Positions 1-8,406 of a stretch of DNA of 16,306 bases are shown piece by piece (positions within the stretch are counted from its first letter, which is position 1; the number at the start of each line of letters is the position of its first letter). The notes below the pieces were generated by a model. The model worked only from the letters and a program-made list of their open reading frames with translations, searched no databases and had not been told where the DNA came from. The position numbers and the translations under genes were made by a program. The stretch is from positions 1 through 16,306 of the forward strand of contig CAZNQW010000071.1 in NCBI GenBank assembly GCA_964575225.1, read 5' to 3'. The DNA is from CAZNQW01 sp964575225 (GTDB lineage Bacteria; Chloroflexota; Anaerolineae; JAAYZQ01).

Positions 1-686
1 AGCACTAGCCGATCGGTCAGCCAGCCCCATTCTCCCCATCGCGTCACCAGACCGTGCGCCAGTAGCGGCAGCACCACCACCAGCGCCCCATTGTACTTGG
101 TGGCCCCGGCCAAACCTGCACACAAACCGGCCAAAAGATACCACTGGACCTCTCTGCGTTCGAGAATCAGGGTACTGAATAACAGTGTCAGCGCTACCAG
201 AAAGGCCACCATGATGTCGAACGTCGCATAATGGGAGTGGACCACGTGCAAGTAACACCCGCCCAGAAGTGCTGCCGCGAGCAGGCCTGTCCTGCGCCCG
301 CCCAGTTGACGGCCGATCAGATACACAACCAGCACGGTCAGTGTGCCGACCAAACCCGTCAGCTCGCGCCCGATGTGATAGTATTCAGTAAGAGGGAACG
401 GCGGTACCTCACTCCAATCGCCCCGGGAAGCCCGGAGCAAAAAGAACGCCGCATAAGCTCCTGCCTGCAGATAGGCATAGAAAGGCGGGTAGTTGAACCT
501 GCCGAGGTTCCACTCCCCTGTCCACAGAATCTGAGCCGCTCGATCTACCAGGGCGTGCTCGTCGGGATGATAGCGCGTGTAGGCGGGCAACCCGAAATCG
601 TCACCCCACAACCGCAGCCCAAACGCGCCAAGCAACACACACCCCAGAAGCAGCCCTGGTGCGAACCCCAGAACCTTACTTCGCAT
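1..686 (-). CDS. PMT/ArnT-like (GT39) membrane glycosyltransferase, N-terminal part, runs off the left edge
   Basis: About 228 residues are visible, read on the minus strand from ATG at 686 and continuing past base 1 without a stop. The protein starts with a hydrophobic segment (about residues 5-24). A loop carrying Tyr-His-Pro-Asp-Glu-His (about residues 39-44) follows, the acidic loop typical of GT39/PMT and ArnT-type transferases, where the Asp-Glu pair is essential. After it come a 'FNYPPFYAY' stretch and several hydrophobic helices, including 'GLAGATKYNGALVVVLPL'. Family members move a sugar from a polyprenyl-phosphate donor to a protein, lipid or glycan outside the membrane. The acceptor cannot be read here. 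It lies 88 bp downstream of the cyclophilin gene on the same strand; I see no clear Shine-Dalgarno or strong promoter in that gap. The family call is fairly sure; the substrate is unknown. Confidence 0.82.
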   Translation of the reverse strand, partial: MRSKVLGFAPGLLLGCVLLGAFGLRLWGDDFGLPAYTRYHPDEHALVDRAAQILWTGEWNLGRFNYPPFYAYLQAGAYAAFFLLRASRGDWSEVPPFPLTEYYHIGRELTGLVGTLTVLVVYLIGRQLGGRRTGLLAAALLGGCYLHVVHSHYATFDIMVAFLVALTLLFSTLILERREVQWYLLAGLCAGLAGATKYNGALVVVLPLLAHGLVTRWGEWGWLTDRLV

Positions 687-753
687 AGCATATATTTCCC
701 ATTATCGAAAACATGGTGTTGCTCGGTTTTCCCTTTCTTAATGACTATGCGAA
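681..753. repeat. Imperfect inverted repeat around the intergenic gap
   Basis: TTCGCATAGCAT (681-692) and ATGACTATGCGAA (741-753) are inverted copies that differ by one inserted base. The first copy overlaps the GT39 start codon. A third copy, in the same orientation as the second, lies at 1288-1300. The function is unknown. The arms are 48 bases apart, so this is not a simple terminator hairpin. Confidence 0.35.
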
Positions 754-774
754 ATCAAGCGCGAAGCATCGCTC

Positions 775-1260
775 TTAGAGCTCACTCGCTGTCACCCGCG
801 TCATGGTATCGCCTTGGCGGATAGCATTCACCACATCCTGCCCTGCCACCACCTTGCCAAAGACGGTGTGGCGGCCATCTAGATGAGGCTGAGGCGAATG
901 GGTAATAAAGAACTGACTGCCATTGGTGTTTGGGCCTGCATTCGCCATCGAGATCGCACCCGTCTCGTGTTTGAGCGGATTGCCCACCAACTCATCCCCA
1001 AACCGATAGCCAGGCCCCCCTCGCCCGGTGCCCGTTGGATCGCCGCCTTGGATGACAAAATCGGGTATCACACGGTGAAAACTTACACCGTCATAAAACC
1101 CCTCACCCACCAGGAACACAAAATTGTTCACGGTCTTGGGCGCGTGTTCGGGATACAGATCCAGCTCAATCACACCCCGCGTCGTTTCCATTTTGACCCG
1201 ATAGATCTTGTCCGTCTCAATTTTCATCTCTGGGGCCTGAGCCCATTGCTTCTTGTCCAT
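775..1260 (-). CDS. Cyclophilin-type peptidyl-prolyl cis-trans isomerase
   Basis: This 161-residue protein catalyses cis-trans isomerisation of Xaa-Pro bonds. It is nearly all one cyclophilin domain, with the family signatures in order: FHRVIPDFVIQGGDPTGTG (catalytic Arg in FHR), then SMANAGPNTNGSQFFIT, then HLDGRHTVFGKV. The length fits small bacterial PpiA/PpiB-like enzymes. No signal peptide or lipobox is visible, so it is probably cytoplasmic. The start is supported by a strong Shine-Dalgarno (GAGGAGATGAG just before ATG at 1260). It sits 31 bp after the GT4 gene on the same strand, so it may be co-transcribed with the polysaccharide genes, although its role is general folding. It is flanked by copies of a 13-base repeat. 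Family assignment is secure; the link to glycan synthesis is only positional. Confidence 0.96.
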   Translation of the reverse strand: MDKKQWAQAPEMKIETDKIYRVKMETTRGVIELDLYPEHAPKTVNNFVFLVGEGFYDGVSFHRVIPDFVIQGGDPTGTGRGGPGYRFGDELVGNPLKHETGAISMANAGPNTNGSQFFITHSPQPHLDGRHTVFGKVVAGQDVVNAIRQGDTMTRVTASEL

Positions 1261-1287
1261 CTCATCTCCTCATGTATTGGATTTCTG

Positions 1288-1300
1288 ATGACTATGCGAA
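1288..1300. repeat. 13-base direct repeat, copy 2 (copy 1 at 741-753)
   Basis: ATGACTATGCGAA occurs here and at 741-753 in the same orientation, each preceded by TTTCT plus one or two bases. The two copies bracket the cyclophilin gene. This copy covers the last codons and stop of the GT4 gene. A 13-mer repeat can occur by chance in 16 kb; the close spacing is what makes it notable. Confidence 0.35.
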
Positions 1301-2437
1301 TTGTTCATACACCTGCAAAACCTGGCTGGCGGCCTTTTCCCACTGAAACCGCTTTGCCTGCTCTCGGCCCGCGTCGATCAACAGGCTGCGCAACTCCTCA
1401 TCGGCGATCAGCCGCCACATGGCCTTGGCCCATCCGTCGATATCCCCTGCATCCACAAGCAGTCCGGCATCCCCTGCCGCCTCGGGCAATGAAGAATTGT
1501 CAGCCGATACCACGGGCGTACCGCATGCCATGGCCTCCACCACCGGAATTCCAAACCCTTCATACCAACTAGGGAAAGCAAACACAGAGGCCAAGGTGTA
1601 GAGAGCCGGCAGATCTTGATCCTGCACGTACCCGCAGAAATGCACCCGTTCGAGCAGGCCTGCGTCGGCAACCTGTTTCTGTAAGTCCTCGACCATCCAG
1701 CCCTCTCCACCGGCGATCACCAAATCGAGGTCGTCCAGCGCAGGTTCTCCCCTGTACCCTTGCAACATCTGACCAAACGCAGCCACCAGCCCATCGAAAT
1801 TCTTGCGCGGCTGCAAGGTGCTCAACCCAAGCACAAATCGCTTGGGCAAGCGATAGCGCTGGCGCACCGAATCCAACATCGAATGATCGATCACGGGCCG
1901 AAACCGCTCTTCGACACCGGGATACACGACCTGAATCCTTTCCGGCGACACGGCCATCAATTCCACAAGATCGCGCTTGGTGCTTTCCGAGTCAGCAAGA
2001 ATCTGATGTGCTCGCTCTACAGCCCTCGCCACAGCCTGCGACAGGTACTCACAGAATCCTGGAACAAAGAACTGGGGCACTCGCACAAATGACAGATCAT
2101 GCACCGTCAAGATGGCTGGAGTGCGGCCCACGGGCGGCAGCACAAAATCCGGTGAATGGAACAGGTCCAAGTCCCCGGTGACCACCTGGATCGGAACGGG
2201 CAGCCGCAACCGCTGCCACAGGATGGATAACCACCGATCCGAAATCGGCACGGATCGGATTGACACATGGTTGGGCCAAGCCCCCTGTCCATCGCCCTGG
2301 CCCCAGCCGCCAGCCACAAACAGACGAAGGGAATGCTCACCCGTCACCGCCGATAGCGCCCGCACAAGATGTCGTGTATAACGCCCGATGCCGCCGCTTT
2401 GCTTCACTGCGGCTGTATAATCAATTCCGATTCGCAT
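1292..2437 (-). CDS. GT4-family glycosyltransferase
   Basis: This 381-residue GT-B-fold retaining glycosyltransferase would transfer a sugar from a nucleotide donor during cytoplasmic glycan assembly. The N-terminus (MRIGIDYTAA, then SGGIGRYTRHL) is the glycine-rich acceptor-side start typical of GT4. The C-terminal donor domain begins near residue 200 with 'FVLGLSTLQPRKNFDGLV'. It carries the E-x7-E motif as EGFGIPVVE (Glu293 and Glu301), followed by 'AMACGTPVVSADNSSLPEAAGDAG'. The donor sugar cannot be predicted. The gene begins 12 bp after the GtrA-family stop codon, so it is almost certainly in the same transcript; the Shine-Dalgarno is weak (GGCG), which suggests translation linked to the upstream gene. 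Confidence 0.93.
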   Translation of the reverse strand: MRIGIDYTAAVKQSGGIGRYTRHLVRALSAVTGEHSLRLFVAGGWGQGDGQGAWPNHVSIRSVPISDRWLSILWQRLRLPVPIQVVTGDLDLFHSPDFVLPPVGRTPAILTVHDLSFVRVPQFFVPGFCEYLSQAVARAVERAHQILADSESTKRDLVELMAVSPERIQVVYPGVEERFRPVIDHSMLDSVRQRYRLPKRFVLGLSTLQPRKNFDGLVAAFGQMLQGYRGEPALDDLDLVIAGGEGWMVEDLQKQVADAGLLERVHFCGYVQDQDLPALYTLASVFAFPSWYEGFGIPVVEAMACGTPVVSADNSSLPEAAGDAGLLVDAGDIDGWAKAMWRLIADEELRSLLIDAGREQAKRFQWEKAASQVLQVYEQFA

Positions 2438-2449
2438 AAAAAGAAACGC

Positions 2450-3001
2450 CTACTCGATATCCCGATACGTCCAAATGCGATTGATGCCAAAATTCCAGAA
2501 AAGCACGACGCCAATGGCAATCGCCTTGGCGAGATTGTAGCTGAGTCGCTCGCTGACCAAATGTTGAAATACTTGTTGATCCAAAATCACCAGGAGGCCC
2601 GTATTGATCGCCAATCCCACCACATTGACAAGTGCATACTGAGCGAGTTGTCGTCCCAAAGGCTGCTGGCGCGACTCGGGAAAAGTCCACAACCGGTTCC
2701 AGGTAAAATTACTCAGCACCGCCACGCTGAATGAAATGGTATTGGCGGCAATGAGCTGAATCTCGTGGGCCTGCAAATCGACCTTCATGCCTTCGCCCAA
2801 GCCCATCCCCTCAAAGACGAGCTTCATGATATTCAAAACGGCAAAATCGACGACCATGCCCACAACGCCCACCAGGGCAAACTTGACAAAGCGCTCCAGT
2901 TCCTTCGGCCTTTTCAGCAACTTGGACCAAACCGGCCCGATCAGCGGCAAGTGCGCGGCCCAGGTCGATAGTCCTCTCAGCAGGCGATGATTTTCAATCA
3001 C
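2450..3001 (-). CDS. GtrA-family four-helix membrane protein
   Basis: About 183 residues with a GtrA domain. Four hydrophobic helices are visible: FVKFALVGVVGMVVDFAVLN, then around 'LIAANTISFSVAVLSNF', then 'YALVNVVGLAINTGLLVIL', then 'LAKAIAIGVVLFWNFGINRIW'. The family signatures SNFTWNRLWTF (after helix 2) and NFGINRIWTY (C-terminus) are present. GtrA proteins are thought to help move undecaprenyl-phosphate-linked sugars across the membrane. I chose the GTG at 3001 because it overlaps the stop of the upstream polymerase gene (GTGATTGA). An in-frame open stretch extends to 3160, but it lies inside the polymerase gene and its translation (cysteine-rich, low in family character) is not convincing. 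Gene context supports a role in building the same glycan. Confidence 0.88.
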   Translation of the reverse strand: MIENHRLLRGLSTWAAHLPLIGPVWSKLLKRPKELERFVKFALVGVVGMVVDFAVLNIMKLVFEGMGLGEGMKVDLQAHEIQLIAANTISFSVAVLSNFTWNRLWTFPESRQQPLGRQLAQYALVNVVGLAINTGLLVILDQQVFQHLVSERLSYNLAKAIAIGVVLFWNFGINRIWTYRDIE

Positions 3002-4412
3002 GGTTCCAATTCGACTCAATGTCCCCGGTCCCCTTGCGCAACGAGGATAGAATTCCCAGCAAAATGGCGATGTGCAGGTACATCCCGTGCACAAACAGAT
3101 TATCGAATAGATTGTGCACCGCGAGATGAACCAGCACCCCCAGGATGCCCAGAGCGACACCCCAAGTCCAGCCAGCGGATGAGGCGGTTGCCCGCCAGGC
3201 TAGTGCCAGCGCCGTCCCCCACAACAAAAGATAGGCCGCCAACCCCAGCACTCCACTTTCGGCTGCGATGTTCAGATAGTAGTTGTGGGCATGTCCCAAA
3301 GGATCCGACCACAAGGGCAACGCGTATTCGCCATAGGCCACCTCATAGTTGCCGATCCCCACACCCAGCCACGGATGATCCGTCCACATAGCCAGAGCAG
3401 CCTGCCAGTGGGCCATACGCTCCACTACCGCAAAGTTGGCATCGGTTACTTCGACACCCCGGACATCGGTTACCCCGGCAAAAGGCACGAGGTCGCTAAA
3501 TCGCTCCACGATCGACGGTGGAATACGGGCCACGCCCCCGGCTAACAGGCCATAACTCACCACCACGGCCAGCACCGTGGCCCACAAGGCAGCCCGGCCC
3601 CTTCGCGCCACCATGGTCAAGATCATGACCCCCACTGCTGCAGCCAGGCCCAGCCAAGCCCCGCGCGACCAGGTCATCACCAATGCGGCCAACATGAGTC
3701 CTCCGCACCCGGCAGCCCACAATACCCACCAGCGATTGGCGCGGGGCATCGACGGCAAGATGGCAGCAGCAAGAATACCCAGGGCCAAGGGCAGCGTCAG
3801 ACCCAGGTACCCGCCAAAAGGATTCGGCTGCTCAAAGGTGCCAAAGGCGCGCATGAAGCGGCCAAACAGAACAAAACTCTCTGGCCCAACCTGAAAAAGG
3901 AATTGGTAAATACCCTGCAACGCCGCCAGCGCACCCGTTCCGAGCACAACACCAATCAGCGCCCGCTGCCACCTTCCTCGCATCTCAGTCGACACCAGCA
4001 CGAGGAGTGCGAGAACTTCGGCCCACTTGATCAATTCCTTCAAGCTGTGCTGCAGAGATGCACTCCCCAGCGTCGATAAAAGGATCACTCCCATGAACAC
4101 AGCCACAGGGAGCGACAGCGCAGGCCACTCGCTTCGGATCTCCCGCCGAGCGACCATCCGCGCCAGCCACGCAATCACCACCAGTCCCACCAGGACCTCG
4201 GTAGCGCCCACATTCATCACGCCCAACGACACCTGGCGCAAGCTGCCAAAGGGTACCGCTGGCACCACCAGCAGTACGCCCAGCGCCGGTCGAATCAACG
4301 TCGCACCCACAGCGACCAGACCGACCACCAAACCGACAGCCCAGGTCAGCGGCGCCCTGGCGATCGTCACTCCCAGCCCGACAAGCAGGCAAAGGAGTGC
4401 GGCCCACTGCAA
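2994..4412 (-). CDS. O-antigen ligase/polymerase-like membrane protein (Wzy_C family)
   Basis: This polytopic membrane protein of about 472 residues joins or polymerises lipid-linked glycan units outside the membrane. Many hydrophobic helices run from the first residues to the C-terminus. Numbered from the TTG at 4412, family landmarks are RAFGTFEQPNPFGGYLG (about 188-204), the 'WSRGAWLG' motif (about 248-255), and the periplasmic loop with 'DHPWLGVGIGNY' and 'HAHNYYLNIAAESGVLGL' (about 374 onward). The open frame reaches to 4628, but that part lies inside the UXS gene. TTG at 4412, ten bases after the UXS stop, is the most plausible start; a further internal GTG is possible. It overlaps the GtrA gene at its 3' end. 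It is the second protein of this family in the window. It could be a polymerase or a ligase; sequence alone does not decide. Confidence 0.85.
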   Translation of the reverse strand: MQWAALLCLLVGLGVTIARAPLTWAVGLVVGLVAVGATLIRPALGVLLVVPAVPFGSLRQVSLGVMNVGATEVLVGLVVIAWLARMVARREIRSEWPALSLPVAVFMGVILLSTLGSASLQHSLKELIKWAEVLALLVLVSTEMRGRWQRALIGVVLGTGALAALQGIYQFLFQVGPESFVLFGRFMRAFGTFEQPNPFGGYLGLTLPLALGILAAAILPSMPRANRWWVLWAAGCGGLMLAALVMTWSRGAWLGLAAAVGVMILTMVARRGRAALWATVLAVVVSYGLLAGGVARIPPSIVERFSDLVPFAGVTDVRGVEVTDANFAVVERMAHWQAALAMWTDHPWLGVGIGNYEVAYGEYALPLWSDPLGHAHNYYLNIAAESGVLGLAAYLLLWGTALALAWRATASSAGWTWGVALGILGVLVHLAVHNLFDNLFVHGMYLHIAILLGILSSLRKGTGDIESNWNRD

Positions 4413-4422
4413 GAGTGCGGCT

Positions 4423-5370
4423 CTATTTTCCCAACCGCGTGCGAAAATAGTCAACGGTCTTTTCCAATCCTTCTTCCAGCGAGACCACAGGTTCCCAGCC
4501 CAGAACCTGGCGCGCCCGGCTGATATCGGGCTGGCGAACCATGGGATCGTCCTGAGTACGCTCATCTCGCGGTCGCACAAAAACGATTTCTGACGGACTG
4601 CCCGTGACTTGCAGGACTTTTTGGGCAAATTGCAGGATCGTCATCTCCGAAGGGTTGCCAAGGTTGACCGGGCTCGCCTCAGCCGACATCAGCAACCGAA
4701 CCATGCCCTCCACCAGGTCAGAGACATAGCAGAAACTGCGGGTCCGCTGGCCATCATCGTACACCGTCAACGGCTCACCCCGGATGGCTTGCCGGATGAA
4801 ATTGGGGACGACCCGGCCATCATCCAGCCGCATCCGCGGTCCATAGGTATTGAAAATTCGCACAATACGGGTCTCGAGCCCGTGATGGCGATGATAGGCC
4901 ATCGTCATCGATTCGGCAAATCGCTTCGACTCGTCGTACACCCCTCGCGGCCCAACCGGATTCACGTTACCCCAGTAATCTTCAGTTTGGGGGTGTACCA
5001 GTGGATCGCCATAAACCTCAGATGTGGAAGCCAGCAAAAAGCGCGCATTCTTGGCCTTGGCCAAACCCAGGGCCTTGTGCGTTCCAAGGGCGCCCACCTT
5101 CAACGTCTGAATTGGGTAATTCAAGTAATCCACAGGGCTCGGCAACGAGGCCAAATGCAAGACGGCATCCAACCCGCCCTCGACATAGATGTAATCGGTC
5201 ACATTGTGCTTGATGAACCGAAACCGATCCTGGCCTGTCAAATGGGCGATGTTGTCTGTTGAACCGGTGCTGAGGTTATCCATGGCAATCACCTCATGCC
5301 CTCGTTCTAGCAGATAATCGCACAAATGAGACCCAATAAAACCAGCTCCCCCTGTGATTAAAATGCGCAT
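4423..5370 (-). CDS. UDP-glucuronate decarboxylase (UDP-xylose synthase), extended SDR family
   Basis: This 315-residue enzyme converts UDP-glucuronate to UDP-xylose and CO2 using bound NAD. The N-terminal Rossmann motif GGAGFIG is at residues 7-13. STSEVYGDP (about 115-123) and YDESK (Tyr145, Lys149) give the SDR catalytic residues. The stretches HPQTEDYWGNVNPVGPRGVY and IFNTYGPRMRLDDGRVVPNF are characteristic of UDP-xylose synthases rather than of RmlB-type dehydratases or GalE. The length matches single-domain bacterial enzymes. ATG at 5370 is preceded by a G-rich stretch (GGGGGGCG) at a suitable distance and lies 24 bp after the stop of the fusion gene. It implies that the glycan made by this cluster contains xylose. 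The call is strong on signature; activity is untested. Confidence 0.9.
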   Translation of the reverse strand: MRILITGGAGFIGSHLCDYLLERGHEVIAMDNLSTGSTDNIAHLTGQDRFRFIKHNVTDYIYVEGGLDAVLHLASLPSPVDYLNYPIQTLKVGALGTHKALGLAKAKNARFLLASTSEVYGDPLVHPQTEDYWGNVNPVGPRGVYDESKRFAESMTMAYHRHHGLETRIVRIFNTYGPRMRLDDGRVVPNFIRQAIRGEPLTVYDDGQRTRSFCYVSDLVEGMVRLLMSAEASPVNLGNPSEMTILQFAQKVLQVTGSPSEIVFVRPRDERTQDDPMVRQPDISRARQVLGWEPVVSLEEGLEKTVDYFRTRLGK

Positions 5371-5394
5371 ACCAAAACGCCCCCCAATAAAATT

Positions 5395-8300
5395 TTACAC
5401 CTTTGCCGATCCAACAACCCCTCGCTCGACATCCAACTTGCTTTCTGTCCCCAACCCAGATGCCATCGCATCAACCGCCTGAATACTGGCGGCCATCAGC
5501 ATGAACGCAAAGGCCAAATCCACCAGAAACAAGACATGATCCACCAGACCATGGGCAACCATATACACGCCGCCGCCCATCATCCCCAGGATCAACGCCC
5601 GCTCCGCACCCTCGCCCAGCCGCCTATACAAACGCCAACCGCGCCGCCCAAACGACACCAGAAGCCAGAATCCCACTACCAGGCCCAAGACACCCAACCG
5701 CAACCAAAAATCGAACACCAGATTATGAGGATGCGAAAGGTTAAACTCTTCCCACGCCGTGGGCAAAACATAGTGCGATCGGTAGGCGTACAAAAAGTTG
5801 TCCAGCCCCACCCCCAACAGGGGGTGATCGCGAACCATGGCCCAGCTCGATTGCCACAACTGCAAACGGAAAAAGGTTGTTCCTCCCGACGTATCCAACA
5901 AGGAGGTCAGGCGATCCGTTCCCACCAGTGCAATGCCCAGAATCCCTACAACGACCAGCGCCATCCCAATGACAACGAACGTCTTGCGACCCCGGACAGC
6001 CGCCAAAAATAGGACCGCCGCAGGGATACCCAACAACCACGCTCCCCGCGAATAAGTGAGCAGCAATGCCGCCATCGTCACAAAGCCTGCCAGCCCATAC
6101 GCCCAGCGCCGTGTGAGTTGCGGCGCGTAACTTTCCTTTCCCCCTCCCCCAAAAAGAACGAGGGAGAGCACCAGCGGCAAGAGCCGGCCCAGGTACAATG
6201 CCAGATTATTCGGCGAGCCGTAGAGGCCTCGCACTCGCGAGACGCCATCCGCCGTGATCAGTTGGCTGCCAAAAAGCCACTGACCCAAGCCCAGCACAGC
6301 CACCAAACCCGCGCCCAAGACCCAAGCATCGACCACCAACCAAAGATCTTGTCTTCTCTGAACGTGGGCCCGCAGCAAGGCGTAGAACAAGCCTGCCTCA
6401 AACACCACCGTGCGGAATTCGCGCGCCGCTTCGCGGGCGTAGTCCGCCCAGAGTATCGAAAGGGCGCTGATCGCTACCAGCGCCAACACTGCCCAATCCA
6501 AGCTCGACCACGAGGCCAGAGCCAACTGCGGACGACGGCCCTTCGAAAGCCAGGCCCAACTACCATGGACCAGCCAGCCCAGAGCCGTCAGCAACGTCAG
6601 GATCTCAACCAATGAAAAGGTCTTGCCCAACAGCGCCACACCCGGTTGGTAAAAAGGCAGCGCGAGCGCAATGAGCGGCAAACCTGTCGCCGGCCGAAGC
6701 ACCAAGAGCCCGGTCAAGGCCGCAAGGGCGACCAGCGTGGGCGCCAACCCTGCCGACGCATAGACCGTCAACGCCACGCCGGCGGTCACCAGCAGAGCCC
6801 AGCGCACATCCAGGCGACGGTATCCTTCGCCGATCTGCTCCAGGGTGCAGCCTATGCTCGTCCAACGGGCCCTCACGGCTACCCCTGTGGCGCCCAACAC
6901 CACGGCAGCCAACACACCCAACAGGATTGAGAGCCATGCGCTATCCCGTTGAGTCTCTCGCATCACCGCCCAGCCGACAATGGCCCACTGCCCCCAACCA
7001 CGGTCGGCCACGATCTCCGCTTGATGCGGGCCATCGGCCAAACCCTGCGCCACCGTGACTGTGGCCACATCTCTCAAAGGATCGTACAACACCACATAGG
7101 CCTGCCCATCCGAATCACGCGGCAGCTTATTGGCCGGTTGCCCATCGACGGTCACCCGCAGAAAAGCGCGATACTCTCCACGTCGCACACGCAGGTCAAG
7201 GCGCGTGCCGAAAAACGAGATGCCCAGCCGATCCCCGCTGCCGCCAATATCCGCACCACCGGGTGCGACCTGCCAGTCACCTAGATATTGCCCGCTGGGA
7301 TGATCGGCTCTGTACGCGCCCGGCCAAGCCACGGCCTGCGCGCCGGCTGACTCGCTCAACGCATCCCAAACCGGCCCCGTATGGCCGGTTGAATCCGTCA
7401 GCGCATACTCACCATGCGGGTCCGTAGGTGACCAGGCCGACCAAAGCATTGGACCCATCCACGGCCACTCAACGCGGGCTTGGCGCACCAACGACGTCGC
7501 CATCTGCCCGTCTCCCTGGCAGCCAAAGGCTACAGCCCACACTGCCGTACCAGCATCGCCATGCCGGACCATCACGTCTCGAAGCAAAGCGGCGCGATTC
7601 CAATTCAACGCAACCGGATCGGCGGCTGCTTCCAAGGGCTGATCAAACGGGTAGGGCTGCACAGCCACCCCATCGAACCATTCCGCACCCCCCCACTGAT
7701 AGAGGGCCTCCAGAAACGCCAGTTCGCTGAGGTTTGCTCCGCCGGCTTCCCCATTGGGCGCCAGGGCAGCCAACAGGATAGTCGCTCCCGGATCGGCGGC
7801 GCGGATGCGTATCGCCGCCTCGCGCAAAAGGTGACCATAACCCACCGGTGATATCTCTCGCGCCCCCCAGTGAGGGGAGATATTCGGTTCGTCCCACACC
7901 TGGTACACATCGATACGAGATCCATAGCGCGTTGCCAAAGCCTCGGCCCAATCGCCGAGACGGCGGCTTTCCATCGGCGGCGCCAGGGGGTTGCCCTGGT
8001 CTCTGCCGTCCCGCGCCCATTCGGGTGACCCGTCCAGCAGAGCGATCACCCTGATTTCGTGCCGGGACAGGTCATCGACGATGGCGTCGTACACTATCCA
8101 GTTGAAAATGCCCGGCTCCGGCTCGATTTGGTCCCAGGCAAAGCGCTGCCTCACCCACAGAAAACCGGCCTGTTCCAAGGTCGTCAGGGTCGCCTCGCGG
8201 ACATCGGGCGACATCACGCTCAAATCAACATTGACACCCAAGCTCTTATCGTCGGCATAGGGAATGTACGACAGTGATTCCCCACCATCCACCCTGGGGC

Positions 8301-8406
8301 GTGAGGTGAGCAAAGCGCCTCCTGCCAGCAGCATCGCTGCGGCCAAACCGGCTAGTGCCAGAAGCAACCACCGGGCCTCCCCGTTTATCCATCCCCGCCC
8401 GCTCAC
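5395..8406 (-). CDS. Glycosidase-like domain fused to an O-antigen ligase/polymerase
   Basis: A membrane protein of about 1003 residues in three parts (numbering from GTG at 8406). Residues 12-34 form a membrane anchor. Residues 45-352 form a clan GH-A-like TIM barrel outside the membrane, including 'FAWDQIEPEPGIFNW', 'LLDGSPEWAR' and VYQVWDEPN. Residues 367-482 look like a beta-rich, possibly carbohydrate-binding, segment. From about 490 onward there are many membrane helices with O-antigen ligase signatures: 'RVRGLYGSPNNLALYLG', 'LTYSRGAWL' (about 783-791), 'DHPLLGVGLDNF' and 'SHPHNLVFDFWLRLGVLGL'. The barrel keeps the acid/base Glu (Glu173) but has Ala293 where the family has the nucleophile Glu (WAVAFG instead of the usual W-x-T-E-F-G). 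The start at 8406 overlaps the upstream stop as GTGA and has AAGGTG upstream; GTG at 8415 is an alternative. It may bind rather than cut glycan while the C-terminal half polymerises it. Confidence 0.87.
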   Translation of the reverse strand: MSGRGWINGEARWLLLALAGLAAAMLLAGGALLTSRPRVDGGESLSYIPYADDKSLGVNVDLSVMSPDVREATLTTLEQAGFLWVRQRFAWDQIEPEPGIFNWIVYDAIVDDLSRHEIRVIALLDGSPEWARDGRDQGNPLAPPMESRRLGDWAEALATRYGSRIDVYQVWDEPNISPHWGAREISPVGYGHLLREAAIRIRAADPGATILLAALAPNGEAGGANLSELAFLEALYQWGGAEWFDGVAVQPYPFDQPLEAAADPVALNWNRAALLRDVMVRHGDAGTAVWAVAFGCQGDGQMATSLVRQARVEWPWMGPMLWSAWSPTDPHGEYALTDSTGHTGPVWDALSESAGAQAVAWPGAYRADHPSGQYLGDWQVAPGGADIGGSGDRLGISFFGTRLDLRVRRGEYRAFLRVTVDGQPANKLPRDSDGQAYVVLYDPLRDVATVTVAQGLADGPHQAEIVADRGWGQWAIVGWAVMRETQRDSAWLSILLGVLAAVVLGATGVAVRARWTSIGCTLEQIGEGYRRLDVRWALLVTAGVALTVYASAGLAPTLVALAALTGLLVLRPATGLPLIALALPFYQPGVALLGKTFSLVEILTLLTALGWLVHGSWAWLSKGRRPQLALASWSSLDWAVLALVAISALSILWADYAREAAREFRTVVFEAGLFYALLRAHVQRRQDLWLVVDAWVLGAGLVAVLGLGQWLFGSQLITADGVSRVRGLYGSPNNLALYLGRLLPLVLSLVLFGGGGKESYAPQLTRRWAYGLAGFVTMAALLLTYSRGAWLLGIPAAVLFLAAVRGRKTFVVIGMALVVVGILGIALVGTDRLTSLLDTSGGTTFFRLQLWQSSWAMVRDHPLLGVGLDNFLYAYRSHYVLPTAWEEFNLSHPHNLVFDFWLRLGVLGLVVGFWLLVSFGRRGWRLYRRLGEGAERALILGMMGGGVYMVAHGLVDHVLFLVDLAFAFMLMAASIQAVDAMASGLGTESKLDVERGVVGSAKV

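Noticed and set aside
707..731. GAAAAC and GTTTTC inverted repeat as a terminator after the cyclophilin gene
   Set aside because: The arms are only six bases and AT-rich, with a 13-base loop and no clear T-run; support is too weak.
3002..3160. N-terminal extension of the GtrA-family protein
   Set aside because: It lies wholly inside the upstream polymerase gene and reads as cysteine-rich sequence without family character.
4413..4628. N-terminal extension of the second O-antigen-ligase-like protein
   Set aside because: It overlaps the conserved C-terminal end of the UDP-xylose synthase; the overlap of about 200 bases is implausible.
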